NCBI RefSeq assembly: GCF_021462225.1 | Contig: NC_061804.1 | Span: 4,510,740-4,574,739 of the forward strand | Length of the DNA stretch: 64,000 bases | Source of the DNA: Girardinichthys multiradiatus | Lineage: Eukaryota; Chordata; Actinopteri; Cyprinodontiformes; Goodeidae | Direction of reading: 5' to 3' | Shown: piece after piece, positions 1 through 11,800 of the stretch | Numbering within the stretch: position 1 is the stretch's first letter | Layout: the number at the start of each line of letters is the position of its first letter | The notes under the pieces: model-generated | What the model was told of the DNA's origin: nothing | Databases searched by the model: none | Seen by the model: only the letters and a program-made list of their open reading frames with translations | Made by a program: the position numbers and the translations under genes

Positions 1-2116
1 CCACAGACATCAGGGCTACAGGCCTGTAGTCATTTAATCCTAGGATGGTGGGTTTCTTGGGCATCAGGATGATGGTGGATCATTTGAGGCAGGAGGGGAC
101 CTCACATTTCTCTAGGGACTTGTTGAAGATCCGGGTGAAGATCGGAGCAAGTTGATTTGCACAGGCTTTCCGGCATGATGGGGAGACGTTATCAGGTCTT
201 CCAGCTTTCTGTGTTTTCATGCGCTGAAAGAGCCTATTTACATCTTCCTCGGAGATCTTTAGTGCAGGCGGAGGATCTGATGGTGGGGGGTTGGTTGCTT
301 TATGGGAGGAATTTGTTCCTGAATGGGACGTAGAGGAGATGATTTGTGGTGTGAATGGCTTCCTGTCATGTTTGCAGTAGAAGCCATTCAGATGGTTAGC
401 CAGGCGAGGATTCTGTTCAGGATGGGCGGGGGGGCTCCTGTAGGCAGTCAGGTTTCTCAGACCGGTCCATACAGCCGAAGTATCACCAGTAGAAAGGCTG
501 TTCTTCAGCTTCTCATTGTAGCTTCTGGCTACTGTGGCTCAGTAGGAAGAGTAGTGGTCTTGTAATCAGAAGGTTGTGGGTTCGATTCCAGCTTCCTCCT
601 GCCATATGTCGATGTGCCCCTGGGCAAGGCACTTAACCTCAAGTTGCCTACCGATCTGCGTATCGGCGTATGAATGTGTGAGCGTTAGTGAGTGCAATTG
701 GGTGAATGTGGCTCTAGTGTAAAGTGCTTTGAGCGGTCTGTATGACTGGAAAAACGCTATATAAGTTCAGTCCATTTACCATAGCTTCTCTTGGCTGCTT
801 TGATCTCCTTTGTTAGTTTGTTCCTGGCCTGCTTGTACTGCACCCAATCTCCACTGCTGTGAGCTTCTTCCTTTTCCCTGCGCAGATTCCTGAGATGTGG
901 AGCAAACCATGGCTTATTGTTCCCAAAGGTGCAGAATGTCTTGGTCTGCACACACATGTCCTCACAGAAACTGATGTATGATGTCACCACATCAGTTAGT
1001 TGGTTTAAGTCAGTGGTTGAGGTTTCAAAAATAGTCCAGTCTGTGCATTCAAAGCAGGCCTGTAGCATCTGCTTTGATTTCCTCAGTCCACTTCTGAACA
1101 GTGTGAACCTTGGGTTTGGAAGCTCTTAGTCTCTGTCTGTAGGTTGGGATGAGGTGGATAAGAGAATGATCTGAAAAATCCAGAGCAGCCCTGGTAACAG
1201 CATGATATGAGTCCTTTAAAGCTGTGTAACAATGGTCCAGTATGTTTTTGTCTCTGGTGGGACATTTAATATGCTGTCTGTATTTGGGGAGTTCATTGGA
1301 GAGGATTGCGCTGTTAAAATCTCCCAGTATTATGATGAAAGAGTCCGTGTGTTTTTTCTCCACATCTGTAATCAGCTCAGCGAGATGTTTTTCAGCGGCA
1401 GAAGTGCAGCCTTGCGGTGGAAAATATGAGCCAATTATTATAAACGAGGAAAACTCCCTCAGTGAATAAAACGGTTTACAGTTTATATAAAATGCCTCCA
1501 GATCAAGACTACATGTTTTCCCCAGCACTTTTATGTCTGCAACAACCTTCGTTTATATAAAAGCAGATTCCGCCTCCACGCCTCTTCCCCGATTGCTCCG
1601 AGCTGCGATCTTCTCTGAACAGCTGGAAGGCCTGCATCAGCAGTGCGCGGTCCTGGATGTTTTCACTCAGCCATGTCTCGGTGAAGCAGAGAACCGCTGA
1701 TCCGCGGAGGTCCGTGTTTTTACTGGTGAGGAGAAGCAGCTCGTCCATTTTGCTGCTTAGAGAGCAGACATTTGCCAGATGGATTGAAGGCAGTGGTGTG
1801 CGAAGTCCTCTTCTGCGGAGTTTTACCAGCGCACCAGCACGTTTCCCTCTCCAACGTCTCCGTCCGCGCAGAATCCCATAGAGTTCCGCAGCTCCGCTTG
1901 CCAGAAGCTCAGTGAACCTCGGATCGATGAAAGATGGTGAAAAAATCCCAAGAGAGGACTCTTTGATGTTGAGAAGTTCCTCTCTACTGAATGAGACCAC
2001 AGAATTGTGGCCCAAGACCACAGTACCGTGGCTCGAAAAACATATGAACACAGAAAATACACAAACAAAGAGAGAGCGAAACTCCGAGGCTGCCATTGTC
2101 GGCACCATCTTGGTGT
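1..2116 (-). mobile_element. Non-LTR retrotransposon (LINE), copy 1, decayed, running off the left edge
   Basis: Read on the - strand from about 2108 downward, this encodes an APE-type endonuclease followed by the start of a reverse transcriptase, the enzymes LINEs use for target-primed insertion. The endonuclease part carries the stretch LCFTETWLSENIQD near 1690, and further blocks follow near 1528-1049 and 1068-790. The coding frame changes at about 1520 and again at about 1060, so the copy is dead. Positions 1-530 match copy 2 from about 2716 up to about 3230, so the 3' half lies outside the window. A SINE interrupts it at 527-781. The protein resembles the jockey/CR1/L2-like LINEs common in fish; the exact clade is not settled. 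Confidence 0.85.
527..781 (+). mobile_element. tRNA-derived SINE inserted in LINE copy 1
   Basis: The head has an RNA polymerase III promoter: a box A-like TGGCTCAGTAGG at 535-546 and a box B GGTTCGATTCC at 579-589. The body ends in the familiar fish SINE tail with CGCTATATAAG before CAGTCCATTTACC. An 8-bp target duplication, TAGCTTCT, flanks it at 519-526 and 782-789. LINE copy 2 shows the uninterrupted site near 3231-3240, so the insertion boundaries are independently supported. It is a dispersed pol III retroposon and not a functional tRNA gene. Confidence 0.85.
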
Positions 2117-2118
2117 GA

Positions 2119-4250
2119 TCAGGGTGATATGGGGGGTTTCATCTCCACAGTCTTGAGGGGGTTAAGTTCCAAGTGGTTCTGACCACACCAGAGTACTATC
2201 CGATCCATCTCCTGTCTGTATGCAGACTCATCACTGTTCTGGATCAGTCCAATAACAGTGGTGTCATCTGTCAACTTCAGATGTTTTACATACAGGTCCG
2301 CTGAGGTGCAGTCATTTGTGTAGAGGGAGAAGAGGAGTGAGGAGAGAACAAACCCCTGGGAGGCGCTGCTGCTGATGGTTCTAGTGCGGGAGAAGATGCT
2401 CCCCAGCCTCACCCTGCTGCTGCCGGTCCTTCAGGAAGCTGGTGATCAACTGACAGGTGGAGGCCGGGACTTTGAGCTGGATGAGCTTCTGGTGGAGGAT
2501 GTCTGGGTTGATGGTGTTGAAAGCCAAGCTGAAGTCCACAAACAGGATCCTGCCGTACATCCCTGGGTGGTCGAGGCGTTGCAGGATGAAGTGTAGTACC
2601 AAGTTGACTGTATCATCTGCCAACCTGTTTGCCCCGTAGGCAAACTGCAGTGGTCCACCAGGGGGCCTGTGATGTCTTTCAGCTGCTTTAACACCAGTCG
2701 CTCAAAAGATTTCATGACCACAGACATCAGGGCAACAGGTCTGTAGTCATTTAATCCTCTGAAGGTGGGTTTCTTACTGGGATAATAGTGGAGCGTTTGA
2801 AGCAGTAGGGAACCTCACACAGCTCCAGTGACTTGTTGAAGATCTCAGTGAAAATGGGTACCAGTTGGTCAGTGCGGGCTCTCAGGCATGATGGGTAGAC
2901 ATTATCAAGTTCGGAGGCCTTATTTGCTTTCAGGTGCTGAAAGAGCCTATTTACATCTTCCTTTAAGATCTTTAGTGCAGGCAGGGCCTCTGAAGGTAGA
3001 AGGGTGGTTGGTGTATGGCAAGAATTTGTGTCTGAATGGGATGTGGAGGAGTTGGGTTGAGGTGTGAACTGCTGTTTTTCATACCTGCAGTAGAAGCGAT
3101 TCAACTGATTTGCCAGGTGAGGATTCTGCTCAGGGTGGGGGGAAGGGCTCCTGTAGGCAGTCTGGTTTTTCAAACCATTCCAAACAACAGAAGCATCTCC
3201 ATGTGAGAAGATTTTCTTTACCATCTCTCTGTAGCTTCTCTTTGCTCCTTGAACTCCTTGGTCTGTTTGTTCCTGGCCTGCTTATACAGGCCTGGTCCCC
3301 ACTGTCACCTGGTCCCTCACTGCTGTGACCCTCTTCCTTATCCTTGCGCAGCTGCCTCAGATGAGAAGTGAACCAAGGTTTATTGTTATTGTATGTGCAA
3401 AAGGTCTTGGTATGCACACATGTCCTCACAGAAACTGATGTATGATTTCACCACCTCAGTAAGTTGGTTTAAATCAGTGGCTGAAGTTTCAAAAACAGTC
3501 CAATATGTGCAGTCAAAGCAGGCCTGTAATATCTGCTTTAAATTTGCAGCACAAAGCTTTAAATGTCTGCCTGTAGGTAGGGATGAGATGGACCAGAGAG
3601 TGGTCTGAAAGTCCCAAAGCAGCCCTGGTGACAGCGTGATATGCATTCTTTAAAGTTGTGTAGCAGTGGTCCAGAGTGTTTTTATCCCTGGTGGGACACT
3701 TAATGTGCTGTCTGTATTTGGGAGGTTTATTGAAGAGGTATGCACTGTTAAAATCCCCAAGAACAATGATGAGACAGTCTGGATGTTTTTTCTACATGTA
3801 TGTTATATGCTCAGCTAGTTGTTGTCAGCATCTTAAGTGGAGCCTTGAGGTTGTATGTAAGCGCCAACCAGTACAAACGAGGAGAACTCCCTCGGTGAAT
3901 AAACCGGTTTACAGTTTATGAGAAATGACACCAGGACAGGGCTACATGTCTTCTTCAACACTTTGATGTCTCTGCACCAACCTTCATTTTTATAAAAGCA
4001 GAATCCGGTCCTATCTAAACAGCTGAAAGCCCGGTATCTGAAGTGCGCAGGCCGGGGTGTTCTCGCGCAAGCCGGGGTTTTCTCACTCAGCCAGGTTTCG
4101 GTAAAGCAGAGGGTGGCAGATCCGCAGAGGTCAGACTTTTTACAGGTGAGGAGAAGCAGTTCGTCCATCTTGTTGGCCAGGGAACGCACTTTTGCCAGGT
4201 GGACTGAAGGCAAGGGTGCGTGTAGCCCTCGCTGTTTTAGCTTCACAAGC
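2119..4250 (-). mobile_element. Non-LTR retrotransposon (LINE), copy 2, decayed and 5'-truncated
   Basis: This is a second copy of the same family, same strand, directly upstream (in element sense) of copy 1. Endonuclease blocks lie at 4246-3833 and 3646-3386. The linker and early reverse transcriptase follow at 3224-2751. Reverse transcriptase motif A (FVDFSLAFNTI) is near 2540, and motif B (SQGFVLS) followed by a DD-containing motif C (LTDDTTVIG) lies between 2370 and 2230. The frame is broken several times. Motif C has LTDD where FADD is usual. Coding similarity stops at about 2119, exactly where the 5' part of copy 1 begins. Confidence 0.85.
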
Positions 4251-4261
4251 TAGTATTTTCA

Positions 4262-4378
4262 TTAGGTATTTGGCAGTGCTTTTAAATCAGCTTCCAAACC
4301 ATGATAATCAGGACAGAATCCTTTATTGACGCCCAACATCTCAGCAATGACTAATGAAGGGTCATTTGCCGTAGCCAT
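4262..4378 (-). CDS. Small unrecognised ORF, 38 residues, strong Kozak context
   Basis: I do not recognise this protein. On the - strand an ATG at 4378 in the context CACCATGG opens a 38-codon frame ending in TAA at 4262-4264. The product begins MATANDPSLVIAEML and ends DLKALPNT, with a soluble, acidic-balanced composition and no low complexity. It sits just outside the 5'-truncated end of LINE copy 2, so it belongs to the DNA into which the LINE inserted. AG acceptor-like sites lie a few bases upstream of the ATG, so it might instead be the last exon of a longer broken gene. Chance remains a real possibility at this length. Confidence 0.25.
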   Translation of the reverse strand: MATANDPSLVIAEMLGVNKGFCPDYHGLEADLKALPNT

Positions 4379-6598
4379 GGTGACAGAAACCTGACACCCT
4401 GAAGAGCTTCATTCTATTTTACTAGTTTGCTGCTCAGGAAAATGATAAGTTATTGACATCCTCCATTATTCCTTCCCTCTTCCTGGTTTATAAAAACAGA
4501 TTTCCATCATTTAGTTCTATATCACATCAACTGTCCAGTTTCAAGAAGCAGGTCAACACAAAATCATTACAACTGCTTATTTTGATTAGGAGTTGATTAA
4601 TGTAGAAGCATCTCCTGGTGTTGTCGTAATCCACCCAGATCCTCCACTCCTTGGTGCCACTCCAGAATGAAGAGTAATTGGTTTGAATGAAGGAAAGGCA
4701 AATGAGAATAAACCACAAATACAAGGTCAGTTGATCATAACTGGCTTATACTGGGCCGATGCAAAGACACACTTGAGAAAGAAAATATTTAACAGTAATG
4801 TGGTTTTGATGAGAAAAAAATTTAAATGTGTAAGGAGAGAAAGAATCAAGAGAACAACAAAAATAAAGACAAATTATTAATCATTAATAACCATTATTAC
4901 ATTGGTCACCGAAAGAGAAAACTTCCACCAATACATTGGTTTTCGTCCACAGGTCAGTAATAGCCACCAGGATACAGTTGGTTGATGATATGTGGACACC
5001 TCCTTTACCAATTTGAAAACAATTATCAGTCACTAAAACATTTTTAGATACCTTTATGCTGAAAAAGATCACAAAGAAGGCACATAATTCTTGAAATAAC
5101 AAAGTTTATTGATACAATGAAGGGAGACTCACATACTGGAAACCGAGGCTGGAGATAGGGTGCCAGTCTTTGGTCGAGGAATGATATCAGCAGCACAACT
5201 CCTGACTGTTTTCATCAGAGTTGTGCACACAAAAACTGTCAGGAGTTGCATTGTTGAACTTTTGAAAAAGACTTAGGATAAGAGTTGGGCTAACTATAGC
5301 AAACCATGTGATCTTTACATAAAAGGTGTAGTTATTTATGACATACTCTTTATTTTCTGAAATGCAATGGGTCAAAATACTCAACTTTGAAAATACAACA
5401 ATGGAGTGTAATGATGCAAAGCTGAGGTAGTTGTAATTCCAAGTTCCCCCCATTGCCTCCACCTCCTGTACGTTGTGTTTCACCTCAGCCAAGGTGTTTC
5501 ATCCCCATAGTCCCCAACGTGACGATATTTGTATATCCAGTTGAATAGTGTGTGGGAAGCAGTGGTTGCTGCTATAAAAGCTGATCATCAACAGATCAGG
5601 AAACTAACAGGATAGAAGGCGTCTGGTTTTAAAAATAAAGAAATTAGATTGGAGCAATACCAAAAATTAACTGTGCATATATGTTTGGGTCTCTTAAGGA
5701 AGCCAAAACCTCACTTTTACTTTGCTAAATATTCAGGTTGAAGGTTCAGTAACACTAGACCTCAGACTTGAGGCCTTACATACATTGACTGAGATCACTT
5801 TAGTTAAGCAATGATAAAAATGATACTAAAAAAAACTTGCCTAATAATTGTGTGCACAATCTCGTTTTAAATTGTGTGCACTTTACTGCGTCAAAGACTG
5901 ACGCAGTTTTTGCTGCTATTTAATCCTCCTGTGACACACCTCGAAACATTGTCTTGTATGCAATAAAGAATTTGGACTGTGATACATAACACAAACACAT
6001 GAATGTAAAATATGAGTCAGAAATAAATACACTTGTCGAAGAACAAGGGGAAAGAAAATGCAAGAATGACATGGCACAAGTGGATAGAACAAATGGAAAA
6101 TAGTGAGTTAATTTTGGAATCATGAATATATTTAGGTAAATAAACAGGTTGTTTCTATATTATTTCATTCAGGACATCATGTCTTACATTGCTAATATGT
6201 CTGTTAGATACTGATTCCTCAGTTCTCAACAGACCAACGTAGGAGGACTTTTCTATCAGCAGCTGCGAGAGTTCATATAAGAAAAGTTTTAACTACTTTA
6301 ATCTTTAGATTGTGGCTGCATTTGTGCTGCAGATGTTAGCGCTGGGTTAATTTCATGCAACAATAATCCTACTAAATACTGATATGGCTTTTTGTTTTGG
6401 TGTCCACTCAAGGATTTTCTGTGGTGCCGATCCTGCCACCTGTTTAGAACTTTTCCAAAGACGATCCTGTCTCACCCGGACCCTTTTGTCATGATATTCG
6501 GTGGTATTTATTGTGATAACAATAAAGGTGAAATTAAAAAGTATTTAAAATGTCATTCTTGCTAATAATCTGTCATTGCATAGAGCCAGAACTCCACA
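4379..6598. other. Unassigned AT-rich DNA with weak exon-like stretches on the - strand
   Basis: No gene can be supported. Three - strand stretches look mildly coding: 4724-4580 (GTKEWRIWVDYDNTRRC), 5058-4890 after a pyrimidine-rich AG, and 5385-5190. They do not join into a recognisable protein. A TATAAAAG lies at about 5573-5580 on the + strand without a following gene. Near 5830-5881 the text CTTGCCTAATAATTGTG resembles the terminus of a decayed Tc1-like element, with a 12-bp direct repeat (5846-5857 and 5870-5881). Confidence 0.35.
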
Positions 6599-6600
6599 TA

Positions 6601-7799
6601 CACTCACCGGCCACTTTATTAGGTACACCTGTCCCACTGCTCATTAACGCTAATTTCTAATTAGCCAATCACATGGCAGCAACTCAATGCATTTAGGCAT
6701 GTAGACATGGTCAAGACGATTTGCTGCAGTTCAGAACAGGCATCAGAATATGGAAGAAAGGTGATTTAAGTGACTCTGAAAGGGGCATTGTTGTTGGTCC
6801 CAGATGGGCTGGTCTGAGTATTTCAGAAACTGCTGATCTACCGGGATTTTCACACACTACCATCTCTAGGGTTCACAGAGAATGGTCCGAAAAAGAGAAA
6901 ATATCCAGTGAGTGGCAGTTCTGTGGGCACAAATGCCTTGTTCATCCCAGAGGTCAGAGGAGAATGGCCAGACTGGTTCGAGCTGATAGAAAGGCAACAG
7001 TAACTCAAATAACCACTTGTTACAACCAAGGCATGCAGAAGAGCATCTCTGAATGCACAAGACGTCGAACCTTGAGGTGGATGGGCTACAGCAGCAGAAC
7101 ACCACACCGGGTGCCACTCCTGTCAGCTAAGAACAAGAAACTGAGGCTACAAAATTGGACAATGAGGTTTGGAAAAACGTTGCCTGGTCTGATGAGTCCC
7201 AAGTTCTGCGGCGACATTCAGATGGTAGAGTCAGAATTTTGCTTCAACAACATGAAAGCATGGATCCATCCTGCCCTGTATCAACGGTTCAGGCTGGTGG
7301 TGGTGGTGTAATGGTGTTGGGGATATTTTTTTGGCACATCTTGGGTCCCTTAGTACCAATTGAGCATCGTGTCAACGCCCCAGCCTACCTGAGTATTGTT
7401 GCTGACCATGTCCATCCCTTTATGACCACAGTGTACCCATCTTCTAATGGTTACTTCCAGCAGGATGACGCGCCATGTCATAAAGCATGAATCATCTCAG
7501 ACTGGTTTCTTGAACATGACAATGAGTTCACTGGACTCAAATGGCCTCCACAGTCACCAGATCTCAATCCAATCGAGCACCTTTGGGATTTGGTGGAACG
7601 GGAGATTCGCATCATGGATGCAGCCGACAAATCTGCAGCATCTGTGTGATGCTATCATGTCAATATGGACCAAACTCTCTGAGGAATGTTTACAGTACCT
7701 TGTTGAATCTATGCCACAAAGGGTTAAGGCAGTTCTGAAGGCAAAAGGGGGTCCAACCCGGTACTAGCAAGGTGTACCTAATAAAGTGGCCGGTGAGTG
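6601..7799 (+). mobile_element. Tc1/mariner transposon with 30-bp perfect terminal inverted repeats
   Basis: The ends at 6601-6630 (CACTCACCGGCCACTTTATT...) and 7770-7799 are perfect inverted repeats of 30 bp. A TA flanks the left end at 6599-6600; the right flank is TT, probably a mutated TA. The interior holds one broken transposase gene in the sense direction. It is full length by its ends yet non-autonomous because the transposase is dead. Confidence 0.93.
6721..7767 (+). pseudogene. Tc1/mariner transposase, DD36E-type spacing, broken
   Basis: A cut-and-paste transposase would bind the terminal repeats and cut at TA. The N-terminal helix-turn-helix part is readable from 6721 (ISETADLPGFSHTTISRV). 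The frame shifts near 7150, after which the first catalytic aspartate appears in VAWSDES. The second is in YFQQDDAPCH near 7475, and the glutamate is in [12 protein letters not shown] near 7560-7590. Counting from the first D of QQDD gives 36 residues to that E, which fits the DD36E group described as Incomer in animals. A TGA at 7488-7490 and a later stop and frameshift near 7650 finish the decay. Confidence 0.85.
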
Positions 7800-8700
7800 T
7801 TCACCTATCTTTCTAAAATTGAACTTATCAAATCGGCTACTTCACTATAACAGTTACTTTCAGTAGAGCATCTGTACTACTAAGCAGTAGGGAAATGTAA
7901 GCAAAATCTTTAATGAGTTAACTGTGGAAAAACTGTTCTAAAGGAAACAATTTCAACCAAACTCTTTACTTTCTCCCTGCTACAATGTAAGTTCAAAAAC
8001 CTTTATTTATTTATTTTTATGTCTGGTTTGCCCACATTATTTTTCTCTGTCCTTTGGCATCTTTGTCTCCTTATACTTGAGAGTGGACAGCAAACTATAC
8101 AGGCCGTTGCCTGGACCAGTATGTTGTACAACTAATTTGAGAAAGCCAAATGTGCAACAAATGAATATCTCCTTTGGTCCCTTTTTGGAAAGCAAGTCTG
8201 CCACTGGCACTGCAAAGTAACCACACCCACGATATTGTTTGAGAAAGGACAGAGCATTTAAAACAGGATTGTGCACAATTTAAAACCATTTCACATGGAT
8301 TTATCAACCCTAATGATATATTCGAAGACGGATATACCTAAACAAAAATGCTATAATCAACAATTATAGAAAAACAAGTTTCAGAATATGAAAAATAAAA
8401 CTTGAATTGATCTACCAGACCTGTTCCCATCTGTTGTACTGGTTTCTGTTGTCCACTTCCTCAAAGAAGACTACAGAAAGTAAATTTTTTGTTTTCAGTT
8501 ATATATTTTTATATTTGCCCTTTGCTAATGTCTTTTTAAATAAAAAAAATGCCAATTTTGAATGCAGACTATTTGCTCCAGATGAGTAATTTGTATTGTT
8601 TGTGTGAACTTCTCCTTCCACCTAAATGTTGACGTGCTTAACAAGGTGTGTTAAGGTGTGTTTAAATTGTGAGGAATCAGGAGCCAAATGATGCAGCAAA
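7800..8700. other. Intergenic DNA upstream of the Ly6-mucin gene
   Basis: I see no gene, RNA gene or recognisable repeat here. The sequence is AT-rich with no reading frame that resembles a protein. Confidence 0.5.
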
Positions 8701-8713
8701 CAGGAGAACACAC

Positions 8714-8746
8714 CCAATCACAGAGGCCATCTGTACAGCTTAAAAG
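8714..8746 (+). promoter_or_regulatory. Candidate core promoter of the Ly6-mucin gene
   Basis: A CCAAT pentamer at 8714-8718 is followed by a TATA-like TTAAAAG at 8740-8746, about 70 bases before the start codon. A start site about 30 bases downstream would give a 5' leader of roughly 45 bases. This is inferred from spacing alone; CCAAT and TATA are closer together than usual. Confidence 0.35.
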
Positions 8747-8815
8747 CAATAGCGCAGCTGCGATATTTCAGTGACAGAACAAGGCAAACTAACCAGCTGG
8801 ATCCACCTGAATATT

Positions 8816-11800
8816 ATGATGAAGCTGATCTTTTCTCTGAATATCATCTGGGTGTTCTACAGCACAGGTAACGCTACCCATATTTTCATTAAAACCGCTT
8901 TGTACACGTTTAAAGAGCTAAGGAAATATTGTATTTTTAAGTGTTTTACTGATTTAAGGTAAAATATTAAATACATCTTTCATATTTACAAAGCTAAAAT
9001 CATATTCTGAAAATAAGTAAGCATAGAAGTCTTACAATTCAAAACACTGCATATTTTCTTGTTGGTTTACAACAGGACATAAAATATGGTCCTTATTTAA
9101 TATGCACTTTTGCCGGATTTCAGCTGGAGCCTTTAATTGCATAACCTGCAAAGACGCATCATGTTCAAGCACATTTTCAGCGACTTGTGGCTCGGAAACT
9201 ATGTGTATAACAGCTTCAATCAGAGGTATGCTTCTCATGTCATATATTATTTAATGATTAATTGCAGATTATGTGTGGTTCTGTTTGTTTTCTGACACAA
9301 ACAAATTGCTCTTTGACTCTACAGCTTATTCAAATGGAGGTATAGGAACACAAACCTTCAAAGCCTGTGCATCCTCCTCTCTGTGTCCGGTCACAGGCAG
9401 TCAGACTTTTTCAGTCAACTTGGGTGTCCAAAAGGCAGTTGCATCTGCTGAGTGCTGCGAGACAGACAACTGCAACTCACACACTCTGCCTTGTAAGTGT
9501 TTCACTATTTTCCTCCTCATACTTCCTTCTTTTCCTTTGTTGTTTATGTGTTTAACTCTGTTATGCTGTTGTTTCACTTCTGTTTCAGACCCCAGCTTTG
9601 GGAAACCTAACTCCCTCCAGTGTATTATTTGTAACCCCATGACCTCTGACTGCACAAGTTCAATAACATGTGAGGGAGATGAGATCAACTGCTTCTCTGC
9701 AATTGGTAAAATTTCTTGTTCAATATTTCCAAAAATCACATGTTTATAACTTTTACAAAATAATTTAATCTGCAAATTGTAAATGAAACAAGTTAACTCC
9801 ATTAACATCTATTTCGTATGAAATACATGTTTCAGGAACTTCAGAAATAACACATTTAAATTAATAAATTAGAAATGTCTAAAAGAATCAAACATTCTCT
9901 AATGGAAATATTAGCTTAATGACTTACAAACAGCAGGCATTGCATAGTAAGAAGTTAATGCAGGCTGTTTTTATTTGTGCTCACAATCAACACATTTAGA
10001 AAAATCATTAACTGGTTGAACGTTTCACAGAACTGATATTAAAATACTTCTTTCATTTCAACAGTGACGAATTCACAACTAACAATACCAGTACACGGAT
10101 GTATGACTCCAACCACATGTCAAGTTGCCAACAGCCTACGTACTTTACCCTTTATGCAGAGTGTCGGTACAATATCCAGCGGTCCAAATTGCTGTGATAC
10201 TGCTAACTGTAACAATCTACGGGCATTGGCCATAACAACCATTGCAGTACCCACCACAACTATGGCTCCAATCACCACTGCCGCACAAACCACCACAACT
10301 GCAGCACTAACAACGACAGCTATGCCACAAACCACCACAACTTCAGAACCAACCACCACAACTGCTATACCAACCACTACAACTGCAGCACCAACAACCA
10401 CTACTAATACACTTACCACCATAACAGAGGCTGCAACAACTACAACTGAAGCACCAGCCACCACAACTGCAACACCAACCACCACCACTGCTGCACCAAC
10501 AACCACTACTACTGCACTTACCACCATAACAGAGGCTGCAACAACTACAACTGAAGCACCAGCCACCACAACTGCAGCAACAACCACCACAACTGCTGCA
10601 CCAACAACCACAACTGCGGCAACAACAACCACAACCGCAACACCTGCAACCACAACTGCTGTAACAACCACAACTGCAGCACCAACCACCACAACTGCTG
10701 CACCAACAACCACAACTGCGGCAACAACAACCACAACCGCAACACCTGCAACCACAACTGCTGTAACAACCACAACTGCAGCACCAACCACCACAACTGC
10801 TGCACCAACAACCACTACTACTGCACTTACCACCACAACAGAGGCTGCAACAACTACAACCGTTTCACCATCCACCACAACTGCACCAACAACCACCACA
10901 ACTGCGGCTGCAACAACCACAACTGCAGCACCAACCACTACAACTGCGGCAGCAACAACCACAACCGCAGCACCTACCACCACAACTGCAGCACCAACCA
11001 CAACTGCAGAACCAACAACCACAACTGCAGTAACAACTACATCTGCAACACCAACCACCACAACTGCAGTACCAACAACTACAACTGCAGCAACAACCAC
11101 CACAACTGCACCACCATCCACCACAACTGCACCAACAACCACCACAACTGCGGCTCCAACAACCACAATCACAGCACCTACCACCACAACTGCGGCAGCA
11201 ACAACCACAACCGAAGCACCTACCACCACAACTGCGGCAGTAACAACCACAACCGCAGCCCCTACAACCACAACTGCTGTAACAACCACAACTGCAGCAG
11301 CAACCTCTACAACTGCTGCACCAACAACCACTACTACTGCACTTACCACCACAACAGAGGCTGCAACAACTACAACCGTTTCACCATCCACCACAACTGC
11401 ACCAACAACCACCACAACTGCGGCTGCAACAACCACAACTGCAGCACCAACCACTACAACTGCGGCAGCAACAACCACAACCGCAGCACCTACCACCACA
11501 ACTGCTGCAGCAACAACCACAACCGCAGCACCTACCACCACAACTGCAGTAACAACTACATCTGCAACACCAACCACCACAACTGCAGCACCATCCACCA
11601 CAACTGCACCACCATCCACCACAACTGCACCATCAACCACCACAACTGCACCACCAACCACCACAACTGTGGCACCAACAACCACAACCGCAGCACCTAC
11701 CACCACAACTGCTGCAGCAACAACCACAACCGCACCAACAACCGCATCACCAACCACCACAACTGCGGCTCCCACACCCACAACTGCAGAACCTACCACC

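Noticed and set aside
527..600. A tRNA gene
   Set aside because: Box A and B are present, but the sequence continues into a SINE body with a target duplication, and the head does not fold into a complete cloverleaf by eye.
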